Shown here: piece after piece, positions 37,458-47,510 of the stretch
Layout of the letters: the number at the start of each line of letters is the position of its first letter
How positions within the stretch are numbered: position 1 is the first letter of the stretch
Assembly: GCF_001435975.1 (NCBI RefSeq)
Contig: NZ_AYYR01000112.1
Coordinates: forward strand, 10,685-65,681
Reading direction: 5' to 3'
DNA: 54,997 nucleotides
Source of the DNA: Secundilactobacillus collinoides DSM 20515 = JCM 1123
GTDB taxonomy: Bacteria; Bacillota; Bacilli; Lactobacillales; Lactobacillaceae
Made by a program: the position numbers and the translations under genes
The notes under the pieces: generated by a model
The model's input: only the letters and a program-made list of their open reading frames with translations
Databases searched by the model: none
What the model was told of the DNA's origin: nothing

Positions 37458-37498
37458 ATAAAAAGGTGATCCACATTACAGTAGAATCACCTTTTTAT
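37458..37498 (-). terminator. Terminator of veg
   Basis: The minus strand has arms AAAAAGGTGAT and ATCACCTTTTT around a 15-base loop, with T tracts on both sides. Confidence 0.88.
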
Positions 37499-37503
37499 TT
37501 GCC

Positions 37504-37752
37504 TTATTCGTTGGCAGCTTTGTCGAAATCGACTTGGATGTTCTTTGTAAGAATATCCGTATAGCTGTACGAAACACGTTCGAAGGAGTTTTCGTCCTGA
37601 TCCAGATCAACGACAAAGACGGCTGGATAGGTTTCCTTCAACGTACCATGACGTTCCGTGGTCTTCTTACGGCCCGCCTGGGAAATAACCATAAGTTCCT
37701 CCCCGATACGATGATCGAGTCGGTCCTTAATGTCTGCTAAACTTGTTGGCAT
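37504..37752 (-). CDS. veg: Veg protein
   Basis: This 82-aa protein matches Veg, a small highly expressed SH3-like beta-barrel protein of Firmicutes. In Bacillus it promotes biofilm matrix gene expression. MPTSLADIKDRLDHRIGEEL and RHGTLKETYPAVFVVDLD are characteristic. GAGGGGTGAG lies just before the ATG. Two strong promoters precede it, in line with the well-known strength of the Bacillus veg promoter. It lies between rsmA and ispE, as in Bacillus. Confidence 0.94.
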   Translation of the reverse strand: MPTSLADIKDRLDHRIGEELMVISQAGRKKTTERHGTLKETYPAVFVVDLDQDENSFERVSYSYTDILTKNIQVDFDKAANE

Positions 37753-37765
37753 GATCTCACCCCTC

Positions 37766-37790
37766 GTGAAACATTTTACGCCCGTTTCAC
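37766..37790. promoter_or_regulatory. Inverted repeat spanning the proximal veg -10
   Basis: GTGAAAC and GTTTCAC are exact complements, separated by 11 bases that contain the TAAAAT of the proximal promoter. This is a possible operator. Confidence 0.4.
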
Positions 37791-37801
37791 AAAAAAGTCA
37801 A
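37773..37801 (-). promoter_or_regulatory. Proximal veg promoter
   Basis: TTGACT and TAAAAT are 17 bases apart on the minus strand. Transcription would begin about 14 bases before the ATG. Confidence 0.7.
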
Positions 37802-37802
37802 T

Positions 37803-37831
37803 ATTTTACCACAATCATTTATTTTCAACAA
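37803..37831 (-). promoter_or_regulatory. Distal veg promoter
   Basis: TTGTTG and TAAAAT are 17 bases apart, with a TGG extension on the minus strand. It lies 30 bases upstream of the proximal promoter. Confidence 0.6.
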
Positions 37832-37845
37832 GTTTTTTTACTAAC

Positions 37846-38730
37846 CTATAGTAAACCCTCGTCGTGTAAGGTATTTGTCAGCATAATGAACGTCTCAATG
37901 GGCAATTTCTCAGAACGAATTTGAGGTGAAACGTGTACTTTTTCTAACACATCGGTCAGTTGTACTTTCACGTCTGCGTCCTTCCCAAAAATTGACAGTA
38001 AGTTATTCCAAAAACTCTTACGCCGATGCATAAAACAGCCCTTCACAAATTTGAAGAACACTTTTTCATCGAACGGTGCCGGATCAAAGTCAGCCCTATC
38101 CGTCATTGTGATAATGGCGGAATCAACGTTCGGTTGCGGGATAAACGCTGTCCGCGGTACCGTGAAGGCCACCTCGGGTATTGACCGGTACTGAACCGCA
38201 ATCGACAAGGAACCGTATGCTTTTGTACCTGGAACGGCCACTAACCTGTCGGCAACCTCCTTTTGCATCATCACCGTGATGTTATCAAAGTGCATGCTAG
38301 ATTGCAGCACCGACAGCAAAATTGGCGTTGTGATGTAGTACGGTAGGTTCGCCACCAGTTTTAACGGTCGATCAGCGTCAAAGTTGTCTTTGATCAACTG
38401 TGGCAAATTGGCCTTTAAAATGTCCTGATTGACGATTGTGACATTCTCATAGGGCGATAACGTATCATCCAATACTGGAATGAGTTGGTCATCGATTTCA
38501 AAGGCCATCACTTGATGCGCACTCTGCGCTAAAAATTCAGTCAGAGCACCGATGCCGGGCCCGATTTCAATCACGTTGTCCTTTTCGGTCAAATCAGCGG
38601 CCTGAACAATGTGTTCCAGAATGTTAATGTCAGTTAAAAAATTTTGACCCAAACTCTTTTTAATAGGTAACCGGTAGCGGTTAATAATAGCTTGGGTTCG
38701 AGCTGGACTGGCAATGAGTGGTGTTTTCAT
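37846..38730 (-). CDS. rsmA: 16S rRNA dimethyladenosine transferase RsmA (KsgA)
   Basis: This 294-aa methyltransferase dimethylates two adjacent adenines near the 3' end of 16S rRNA. KKSLGQNFLTD, the SAM motif VIEIGPGIGALTEFLA and the catalytic NLPYYITTPI are intact. The ATG at 38730 lies one base after the rnmV stop, and its GGGGAGG is inside rnmV. It ends the tatD-rnmV-rsmA operon. The open frame runs seven codons further upstream without support. Confidence 0.96.
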   Translation of the reverse strand: MKTPLIASPARTQAIINRYRLPIKKSLGQNFLTDINILEHIVQAADLTEKDNVIEIGPGIGALTEFLAQSAHQVMAFEIDDQLIPVLDDTLSPYENVTIVNQDILKANLPQLIKDNFDADRPLKLVANLPYYITTPILLSVLQSSMHFDNITVMMQKEVADRLVAVPGTKAYGSLSIAVQYRSIPEVAFTVPRTAFIPQPNVDSAIITMTDRADFDPAPFDEKVFFKFVKGCFMHRRKSFWNNLLSIFGKDADVKVQLTDVLEKVHVSPQIRSEKLPIETFIMLTNTLHDEGLL

Positions 38731-38731
38731 A

Positions 38732-39292
38732 TTATTCCTCCCCCTGATCAAGCTGACCGACCGCCTGCCAGAATGCAGTGTCGGTAATTTGGAACATTTG
38801 CAGGCGCTTCAAAAGTTGTTTGCCGTTGACGTAGCCGATGCGCAGCGCCTCACCTAACGCTTCACGCCGCGCTTTTGATTCAGGCACGCCGATCAACCGC
38901 GCTTTGACAAGGTCGGCACGGGTAATGGTCTGCGGTGCCGCGTCTGTTTCGGTGTAAACGTTAGCCAGTGCTTCACGAATGGCTTCCGGTGTCGCGTGTT
39001 CAACGCCGAGAGACCCCCCTGTTTTTTCAGGGATGCCCTCTTTTTTTGGCAGAAACGCGTGTTTCGCGTTAGGCACCACTTCCGAAACGATCTTACGAAT
39101 CTTTTCACCGGAAAAATCCGGGTCCGTAAAAATAATGATACCGCGTTGCTTGGCAACCTCTTCAATAAGGTCAAGGATCTCTTCCGGAACAGCTGATCCG
39201 CGTGTTTCAATGGTGTCGGCATTCACGGCCCGGTTAATCGCCTTCGTATCATCCTTGCCTTCAACGACAATGACTTCCTCTATTTTTTTCAC
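38732..39292 (-). CDS. rnmV: Ribonuclease M5
   Basis: This 186-aa TOPRIM nuclease matures 5S rRNA. The TOPRIM motifs are [11 protein letters not shown] (9-19) and [14 protein letters not shown]. The gene begins with GTG, which overlaps the tatD stop by one base (TAGTG), after AAGGAG. The order tatD-rnmV-rsmA is the standard Firmicute arrangement. A 5S rRNA gene, its substrate, lies at the right edge of the window. Confidence 0.95.
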   Translation of the reverse strand: MKKIEEVIVVEGKDDTKAINRAVNADTIETRGSAVPEEILDLIEEVAKQRGIIIFTDPDFSGEKIRKIVSEVVPNAKHAFLPKKEGIPEKTGGSLGVEHATPEAIREALANVYTETDAAPQTITRADLVKARLIGVPESKARREALGEALRIGYVNGKQLLKRLQMFQITDTAFWQAVGQLDQGEE

Positions 39293-40068
39293 TAGCTCTC
39301 CTTAATCCCGAAGAAACGGTGGGCGTTGGTCCAAGTAGCTGCCGCGATAGTCTCTGGGGTGGTGTCGCGTTCTTTGGCGATGGCTTCAACCGTATAGCGG
39401 GTAAAACCAGGCTGGTTCTGTTCGCCACGGTGCGGTTCAGGTGTCAAATATGGTGCATCCGTTTCAACCATCATCCGGTCAAGCGGCGTCGCCCGCACTG
39501 AATCGTGGACGTCGTGTGCATTTTTGAAACTGGCAACACCACTGTATGAAATCGTCATCCCTAAATCAAGAAATTTTTTCAGCCATTCGGGGTCACCGTT
39601 AAAACTGTGCATTTCACCGCCAATATCTTGGATACCGACGCTTTTAATGATGTCATAGGTATCCTCAAATGCGTCACGGTTGTGCACAACGATTGGTTTC
39701 CTAACTGCTTTAGCAATCTCAATTTGACGTTTAAAAACGCGTTGCTGCACATCTTTTGGACTGCTGTCCCAGTGGTAATCCAGCCCAATTTCACCCAGCG
39801 CAACGACTTTATCGTCCGTCAATTGCTGTTCCAGGACCTTTTCTGCATCCTGATCGTAGAACTTGGAATCTTCCGGGTGCCAGCCAACCGCGGCGTAAAG
39901 TTGCGGGTACTGGTGCGCCAGCGCAATAGCCTGTTGATTCATTTCAGTGTTTGACCCATCATTGACCATTTTTACTACATCCAGGTCCGCCGCCTGCTTT
40001 AAAAATTTGGGCACGTCGTTAATAAACTCCGGACTATTGAGATGCGTGTGTGAATCAAATATTTGCAT
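39292..40068 (-). CDS. tatD: TatD-family metal-dependent DNase
   Basis: This 258-aa TIM-barrel hydrolase begins [12 protein letters not shown] with the metal-binding Hx[11 protein letters not shown] holds the bridging Glu and [15 protein letters not shown] the conserved Asp. Family members act as 3'-5' exonucleases or DNases in repair. The ATG at 40068 follows GGAGGAG by five bases. The longer open frame (17 codons) is not used. It starts the tatD-rnmV-rsmA unit, 137 bases after metG. Confidence 0.94.
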   Translation of the reverse strand: MQIFDSHTHLNSPEFINDVPKFLKQAADLDVVKMVNDGSNTEMNQQAIALAHQYPQLYAAVGWHPEDSKFYDQDAEKVLEQQLTDDKVVALGEIGLDYHWDSSPKDVQQRVFKRQIEIAKAVRKPIVVHNRDAFEDTYDIIKSVGIQDIGGEMHSFNGDPEWLKKFLDLGMTISYSGVASFKNAHDVHDSVRATPLDRMMVETDAPYLTPEPHRGEQNQPGFTRYTVEAIAKERDTTPETIAAATWTNAHRFFGIKES

Positions 40069-40204
40069 GATACTCCTCCGATCCATCGGCAAGAAAAAAG
40101 GGCCATACTCGGTCATCAAGCGGCCTTGGCATGTCCCTCCTTTCTGCGAACTTGTTACAGTGAATCTTTATTAGTCTCGTAACGATTGTGACGTTTAATC
40201 ACGA

Positions 40205-42268
<2,064 letters not shown>

Positions 42269-42334
42269 TTAATTTGGCCCCTTTCGAAAAGTGGTGCTTT
42301 TTTTATTTAATGTTTAATGAACAAAGTCTCCAAT

Positions 42335-42361
42335 AGTATAGCATAATTTCAGCCCTATCAA
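42335..42361 (-). promoter_or_regulatory. Promoter of metG
   Basis: The extended -10 TGC-TATACT (42343-42335) is preceded by TTGATA at 15 bases. The string TATGCTATACTATT is identical to that of the pth promoter. Confidence 0.6.
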
Positions 42362-42668
42362 ACGAGACTATGGGAAAAAGGCCCCTTTGAGGACAATTTT
42401 TCTTGCCGTTTTAGCATTGTCTATAAGCTTAAGTCGATAAACGCTCTGGTGACGGCTATTAAATGACGCAAATCGCGAAAATAATCGGTCATGGTGCAAT
42501 GCACACTCGGCTGCAGCCTGTGCTGCTTATTAGTTAATGCAACCTTACGCGGCAACAAGAAGCGGCAAGGCAATTTAACAGCACCCCTGCCCGCTTTAAC
42601 GCACCTGACACGCGGACGAAGAGCCCGGCAAACTGAACCTTATTGATCACCCGAAATCGCCCCGGTTA
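42362..42668. other. Gene-free stretch between DUF72 and metG genes
   Basis: It is more GC-rich than other gaps and holds no supported gene, no element flank and no T-tract hairpin. A short palindrome, GTGCAATGCAC, lies at about 42494-42504. Confidence 0.4.
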
Positions 42669-43514
42669 TCAAAACAAACTCAACTGCTGGGGTCCCAGTC
42701 CATCCCAAGAAATGCCCATCAATTGCTGCAATTCCAAAGCGTTCGGTGCTGCGTCGCGATTCGAGTTGTTGTTGAAAATAACGCAGACCTCTTTGACTTT
42801 CGGCGTCAGGTGATTAATGACGTCCGCAAACTGGTTCAGTTCATCCGCAGAGTAGCGATATAACGTTCGCTGGCCGCGCCAGTCTTTGCTCTGATTGAAC
42901 CAGCCCTTCTCATTGCGTCCATGCAGCCGCAAGACTGCTAATGAAGGTGTCGTAGTTTCGGGAACAAACGGCACACCGTCGTTTAATCGGTGTGGTTCAT
43001 CCGCAATGACGTGGGTCATCTGCAGGCGGGTGAGGTAATCCATCAGGTCGGGAATCAGGCTCTTTTCGTACCAGCTTGGGTTGCGAAACTCCACCGCGAT
43101 CGGCAGATCCCCCATCATGTCGCGGACTTCAAATAACCACTGAAGATTCTCCGCCGACCGCCTAAAAAATGGCGGAAACTGAAACAGGATCGTCTTCAAT
43201 TGGTGCTTGCGGACAAGTGGTTTGATCATTTCTTTGTATTCAGCAAAGGCCGTTTTGCGTGCGTCATCGTCCACTTCATCCGTTCCATAATCATGTTTGG
43301 TCATCAGTTTATTGGCCTTCAAAATGAATTGGAATTCTGGCGGTACCATTTGCTGCCACTTGGTCACGGTGCTGGCACGCGGAATCCCATAAAACGGTGT
43401 GTCGACTTCGACCGTGGGTAAAACCGCCGCGTATTCAGTTAAACTGACATCCCGCTGCTCATCATTAATAAGGGCGGGGTGTTCCTTCCAGGTCGTTAAC
43501 CCAATCGTTATCAT
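42669..43514 (-). CDS. DUF72 (YecE-like) TIM-barrel protein
   Basis: This 281-aa protein begins MITIGLTTWKEHP and contains VEVDTPFYGIP, FILKANKLMTKHD, FQFPPFFRR and VEFRNPSW. These are the signature motifs of DUF72, a TIM-barrel family of unknown activity. AGGT lies seven bases before the ATG, and the gene starts nine bases after the small membrane-protein gene. The two form an operon. No function is assigned. Confidence 0.88.
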   Translation of the reverse strand: MITIGLTTWKEHPALINDEQRDVSLTEYAAVLPTVEVDTPFYGIPRASTVTKWQQMVPPEFQFILKANKLMTKHDYGTDEVDDDARKTAFAEYKEMIKPLVRKHQLKTILFQFPPFFRRSAENLQWLFEVRDMMGDLPIAVEFRNPSWYEKSLIPDLMDYLTRLQMTHVIADEPHRLNDGVPFVPETTTPSLAVLRLHGRNEKGWFNQSKDWRGQRTLYRYSADELNQFADVINHLTPKVKEVCVIFNNNSNRDAAPNALELQQLMGISWDGLGPQQLSLF

Positions 43515-43523
43515 TACGTTACC

Positions 43524-43853
43524 TCACTTGTATCGTTTGAACTGCGCCACGATTGCCTCAGCCTCATCGGAAAGCGAATCACCAAGCTCTTCAATCAACC
43601 CTGCGCCCGTTCGACGATCATTGTAACGGATGCCCGTGAAACACAGGTCGATCAGACCCAATAGCACCACCACTGCAATGGCATGGGACTGAGTCAATAC
43701 CGCACCAAGAAAGGCCACGGTACCAGATTTTGCCAGCAACGTCACAATCAGCCCATACAGCATGAACGTGTCCGCTGTAACTTGAAACACGGACATCAGC
43801 CGCATATGACTAAGCAATCGTTTTAACTCAGTTATAATTTCATCTTCAGACAT
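43524..43853 (-). CDS. Small two-TM membrane protein of unknown function
   Basis: This 109-aa protein has a charged N-terminal helix (MSEDEIITELKRLLSHMRL), two membrane segments (about 28-45 and 52-73) and an acidic cytoplasmic tail (ELGDSLSDEAEAIVAQFKRYK). I do not recognise the family. The ATG at 43853 follows GGAGGTG by six bases; the 24 codons upstream in the same frame are not used. A TATAAT lies at 43968-43973. It is cotranscribed with the DUF72 gene. Confidence 0.7.
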   Translation of the reverse strand: MSEDEIITELKRLLSHMRLMSVFQVTADTFMLYGLIVTLLAKSGTVAFLGAVLTQSHAIAVVVLLGLIDLCFTGIRYNDRRTGAGLIEELGDSLSDEAEAIVAQFKRYK

Positions 43854-43967
43854 CACGCGCACCTCCGTTAAGATGTCTTCTGACCAGAAAACTAAAGTTG
43901 GCCCAGTAATCACATACCGGACCAACTTGCGCTCATTTCAACTTAATTCCGGTCTGTCTCACCATTA

Positions 43968-43973
43968 ATTATA
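43968..43973 (-). promoter_or_regulatory. -10 element upstream of the small membrane-protein gene
   Basis: A perfect TATAAT on the minus strand lies in the gap after the sirtuin gene. The -35 is poor. Confidence 0.45.
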
Positions 43974-44014
43974 CCGTAATTGCTAAAGGGAGACACAGAC
44001 GATGGTCAGTGGAA

Positions 44015-44713
44015 TCACACATTCAGCTGCGCATAAAAATCAGCCGCGTCCATCTGAACCATTTCGTATGGAAAAGCGAACGATAATTTCTCATTATTCA
44101 CCACGATCACTGGTGCTTTCGGATTACGATAGTCCAGCAATCCTGCAAACGGATACACCCGCATGGACGTCCCAGTGATGACAACCAGGTCAGCCTGCTG
44201 GAGTGCATCGACCGAGTTTTGAATGTTAGCTTCGTTCAAACCCTCCTCATACAAGACGATGTCGGGCCGCAAAGTGCCGCCGCAGCCTGCATGGATCGGA
44301 TCTTTCAGGTAGTCATGCCAGTCCACTGATTGGCCGCATTTTTGACAGTACACACTGTACAAATTGCCGTGAAATTCAACCAGATGCTTCGTGTCAGCCA
44401 CCCGGTATAAATTATCAATGTTCTGGGTAATGACGGTTGCCCGGTCCTGCTGCGTCAGGGCGGCTTGTTTTTCGTGGATCACGTTAGGCTTGGCGTCTGG
44501 CTTGTAGAGGTTTTCCGTCACATACTTATAGAACACATCGGGTTCCTTAGCCAAACAGGTATGGCTGAGATAGTACTCAGCGTTTTTGTGGGCCGTATAC
44601 AACCCGTTATTTGACCGATAGTCGGGGATCCCCGAGGGCGTTGAGACCCCGGCTCCCGTTAAGAAAACGATATGTTGGGCATTATCAAATTGTGCTTGAA
44701 CATCAACATCCAT
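44015..44713 (-). CDS. NAD-dependent protein deacylase (Sir2/sirtuin)
   Basis: This 232-aa sirtuin removes acyl groups from lysines with NAD+. LTGAGVSTPSGIPDYRS (18-34), TQNIDNLY (97-104) and the catalytic His115 in EFHGN are intact. The zinc site has Cys123, Cys126 and Cys144, but position 141, usually Cys in the second CxxC, is His. RPDIVLYEEGL follows. AGGAGG lies ten bases before the ATG, and the gene begins 14 bases after the HELLH gene. Confidence 0.93.
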   Translation of the reverse strand: MDVDVQAQFDNAQHIVFLTGAGVSTPSGIPDYRSNNGLYTAHKNAEYYLSHTCLAKEPDVFYKYVTENLYKPDAKPNVIHEKQAALTQQDRATVITQNIDNLYRVADTKHLVEFHGNLYSVYCQKCGQSVDWHDYLKDPIHAGCGGTLRPDIVLYEEGLNEANIQNSVDALQQADLVVITGTSMRVYPFAGLLDYRNPKAPVIVVNNEKLSFAFPYEMVQMDAADFYAQLNV

Positions 44714-44727
44714 TAACGCATTTCCTC

Positions 44728-45684
44728 CTAACGAATAATGTACGGCATTTCCATCTTTTTAAACAGATCAGCAACCGTCATGCCATAAATATCTTTATAG
44801 TAGTCAGGTGTATCATCTTCTGGCTTAGGTGCAGAAATAACAAACGAGTTTTGGCCATCCGCCCGATTGATGCCGACGTATGCTCGCCGTTGGGTTTTAA
44901 TATCAACCATGTCGGAATGGAAGAGTTCAAACAATTGCCGTACTTCCAAACGCAGCTGACGTTCGGACAACACACTGGACAACGTTGTGAATTCTTGATT
45001 GTTCAACGGCGGGAAGCCCCAGGTCTGCAACTGCGCGTCAAAAGCCTTGAATAACTTCACCACGTTGCGCCGAAGCGTAAATGGTGAATCAACCGGTTTT
45101 TCTGTAATGACGTCATATAATTTCTGCGCGGCCGGCAGCGTAACTGGATAATCCTTCGCAAACTGCGCCTTGATATCGGCGTTGTCACCAAAGAAGACCA
45201 ACGCGTCTAAAACGGTCATTAACCGCAATGTCATTTCATCGTCAACGGGGTTGGGCTCCGGCTTGATGGTTGCTTGAACACCTTTCAGATATTCGGCTTC
45301 AATCGTATCATCAATCAGCCCATGTTTGCGCTGCTCAGATACAACGACTTGATGAGACACGATATCGTACAATTCAGTGGCCAGCATCATCAGCTGCTCA
45401 TCTAACGTATCGTTGCCTCTTGATACGGCAAAATAAATCTGTGGAAATCCACGTAAGGTCATCAACAGGTGTAATAGCTCATGAGACGCTGTGTAGTTTG
45501 GTGCGGTTAAATCACTGACCTGCACCATGATGTGGTCTTTATCCTGCACTGTTTGTGCTTGGTCATGCCGCACGTAACCGACTTGTAATTGGCCAATAAA
45601 TTGGAGTTCAACCTTCCCTGGAAAAATAGCGTTGGTTGCATCTAGCAGGGATTGAACCTGGTCGTTAATTTCAATGTTTTGCAT
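44728..45684 (-). CDS. HELLH-motif protein (IpaB/EvcA-annotated family in lactobacilli)
   Basis: This 318-aa protein of unclear function carries ASHELLHLLM, an HExxH zinc-metallopeptidase motif, at about residues 66-75. An EQLMMLATELYDIVSH segment could supply further ligands. From memory, homologues in lactobacilli are labelled IpaB/EvcA family and lie next to mvaA. The start is taken at the ATG at 45684, six bases after AAAGGATG, overlapping mvaA by 14 bases. The ATG three codons earlier abuts the ribosome binding site. No signal peptide is seen, so any peptidase activity would be cytoplasmic. Confidence 0.7.
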   Translation of the reverse strand: MQNIEINDQVQSLLDATNAIFPGKVELQFIGQLQVGYVRHDQAQTVQDKDHIMVQVSDLTAPNYTASHELLHLLMTLRGFPQIYFAVSRGNDTLDEQLMMLATELYDIVSHQVVVSEQRKHGLIDDTIEAEYLKGVQATIKPEPNPVDDEMTLRLMTVLDALVFFGDNADIKAQFAKDYPVTLPAAQKLYDVITEKPVDSPFTLRRNVVKLFKAFDAQLQTWGFPPLNNQEFTTLSSVLSERQLRLEVRQLFELFHSDMVDIKTQRRAYVGINRADGQNSFVISAPKPEDDTPDYYKDIYGMTVADLFKKMEMPYIIR

Positions 45685-46957
45685 CGTTGTCATCCTTTAT
45701 TTGTGTTCTGAGTTCTTTTAATTTGGTTTCCGCGGCAGCGGCAGTCGGATCATTAAGGGTCTTCAGATAAGCCACCATCGGTCTTAGTTCGTTGCCGGTT
45801 GCTCCTGCACTCAAGGCTAGCGAACGCAACTGCATTTTCATGTGGCCCTTTTGAATGCCGTCAGTCACTAGTGCCCTGACAGCAGCGAAGTTTTGTGCAA
45901 GCCCCACAGCCGCAATCAAGTTCATTAAATCTTCCGGCTGCTTGATCTCGGCAATTTGCTGATTGATTTTCACCACTGGCAAGACCTTCGTGGCCCCGCC
46001 AACAGTCCCGACCGGCAGTGGTAAAGTTAGCTCGCCAACCAGTTGACCATCCTGCACTTCCCAGGTGCTGAGCCCCCGGTACTGACCGTCAACCACCGCA
46101 AACGCGTGCGCAGCTGCCTCGATTGCCCGCCAGTCATTGCCCATGGCAATGACCACTGCATCGACACCGTTCATGATGCCCTTGTTATGGGTCACCGCCC
46201 GGTAAGGATCCAACTGGGCAACGCGACTGGCTGCAGCAATGCGGTCAGCCACGTCAGCGCCCGATTGATCAGCAGTGTCCAACAAACCAACTGGGATGCT
46301 GCACGTCGCTGTTGCCAGACTTTGATCAGCTGTATTCGACAAAATGCTAAACAACGTGGTGTGGTGCAGTTTCGTCTGAATCACTTCGGCCATGGCTTCT
46401 AGCATCGTATTGAGCATGTTTGCGCCCATCGCTGCCTTCACATCGGCATACAGATCAATTGAAACATAGCCCTCACCCAAATCACGAGTGCGTAACGACC
46501 GTGGGCCGCCACCCCGTGAGACAATTGTCGGGTGCGCTTTACGTGCAGCGTCCAACAGCTCGTCCGTGTGCAGTGCCACCCAGTCGTCAATTGATGCAAA
46601 CACCTTCACATCGCTAAGCACGATTTGACCCATCAGCAGACGCGACTTGACCTCGGCGTGAATACCACCTGCATCCGCAATGGTTTTGGCGCCATTGCTG
46701 GCCGCGGCCACCACAGACGGTTCTTCCGTCACCATCGGCACCACGTAATCGTGGTCGTTAACTTTAAAATTAACGGCAACACCCTCGGGTAGTTGAAAAG
46801 CCGTCAAATAGTTTTCAATCAGGTCCTTGGCGTCACCCTGTTCAGCGCGAGCAGTCAATTCAGTGCGTTGAGCCGCCGATAAGCCGGCCCAGTCAGCAAC
46901 GATTTGTCGGCGTTCCTCAGTGTCTCGTTTATAGAAATGTGAAAATGAACTTGCCAT
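45671..46957 (-). CDS. mvaA: Hydroxymethylglutaryl-CoA reductase, class II
   Basis: This 428-aa enzyme reduces HMG-CoA to mevalonate, the committed step of isoprenoid supply for undecaprenyl phosphate and quinones. The class II features are the short N terminus, ENYLTAFQLPEGVAVNF with the catalytic Glu, HNKGIMNGVDAVVIAMGND, and DGRxxxLSTWEV-like QYRGLSTWE. AAGGATCG lies before the ATG. The downstream HELLH and sirtuin genes overlap or follow closely. A possible TTGAAA lies upstream, but no clear promoter is seen. Confidence 0.95.
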   Translation of the reverse strand: MASSFSHFYKRDTEERRQIVADWAGLSAAQRTELTARAEQGDAKDLIENYLTAFQLPEGVAVNFKVNDHDYVVPMVTEEPSVVAAASNGAKTIADAGGIHAEVKSRLLMGQIVLSDVKVFASIDDWVALHTDELLDAARKAHPTIVSRGGGPRSLRTRDLGEGYVSIDLYADVKAAMGANMLNTMLEAMAEVIQTKLHHTTLFSILSNTADQSLATATCSIPVGLLDTADQSGADVADRIAAASRVAQLDPYRAVTHNKGIMNGVDAVVIAMGNDWRAIEAAAHAFAVVDGQYRGLSTWEVQDGQLVGELTLPLPVGTVGGATKVLPVVKINQQIAEIKQPEDLMNLIAAVGLAQNFAAVRALVTDGIQKGHMKMQLRSLALSAGATGNELRPMVAYLKTLNDPTAAAAETKLKELRTQIKDDNDAKH

Positions 46958-47109
46958 GTTCTTCGATCCTTCTTGTTCATTCGAGACTGGCTTTGGTGCT
47001 TGGCCTAGTCACGAGTAGTTGTAAATCATTGATTTGGATTACGATTTTTTTTTAACCTATTTCAAAACGAAAGCCGTCATGTTCAGGTGAATAACATCAT
47101 CTAAAAATG

Positions 47110-47280
47110 TCACTCCGTTCCACCGATCGGCCCTGCAGGCTGAAGTGGGGGGCTCCGGAGCTAACTTTTGCAAGCAAAAGTGGATCTCCTACGTCTCCCG
47201 TGTTAGTAAGCGAGGAAAAAGCCCTCGCTTACTAACACCGACACTACAGCCTGCAATGCCGATGGGCTCCACTTCGTTAA
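47110..47280. repeat. Large compound palindrome of a second type
   Basis: Outer arms TGCAGGCTG/CAGCCTGCA, extended by ATCGGC/GCCGAT, enclose three hairpins or arms. These are ACTTTTG-CAAG-CAAAAGT, a perfect 16-bp stem GTGTTAGTAAGCGAGG/CCTCGCTTACTAACAC with loop AAAAAGC, and a GAAGTGG that could pair with the distal CCACTTC. It lacks the TAGAGAGTGG and CGTTTCGGC flanks of the main family. Confidence 0.65.
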
Positions 47281-47357
47281 TTTGAGCCAAGAAATCGAAC
47301 GCCGATTTTTTTCGAAGTTCTCGCCTTTGTAGTGCTTTCAATGTGTATTCTGGCCTC

Positions 47358-47438
47358 ATTGCCGAAACGAATTTCGCAAGTCAAGGGATCCTGCAGAAGC
47401 AGCTCTAACCCAAAAAAGTCAGAGCCAGATTTTTCGGG
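47358..47438 (-). repeat. Left-truncated copy of the nested-palindrome element
   Basis: The minus strand keeps the inner loop GAAAAATCTGGCTCTGACTT, a right arm GGGTTAGAGCTGCTTC and the right flank AAATTCGTTTCGGCAATG. The left flank and left arm are missing. Confidence 0.6.
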
Positions 47439-47477
47439 AATATTTGTCTAGGTTGTTTTTGACAATCGTGTTTTTGG

Positions 47478-47510
47478 CGTCCGTGCCGAAATGCCTTGCT
47501 TCACTCTCTA
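47478..47510 (-). repeat. Payload-less (solo) form of the element at the ppx stop
   Basis: The minus strand reads TAGAGAGTGAAGCAAGGC joined directly to ATTTCGGCACGG. Its first three bases are the ppx stop codon. Confidence 0.65.

Noticed and set aside
47110-47280. Riboswitch or T-box for mvaA
   Set aside because: There is no T-box sequence, no U-tract terminator next to mvaA, and no riboswitch core that I recognise.
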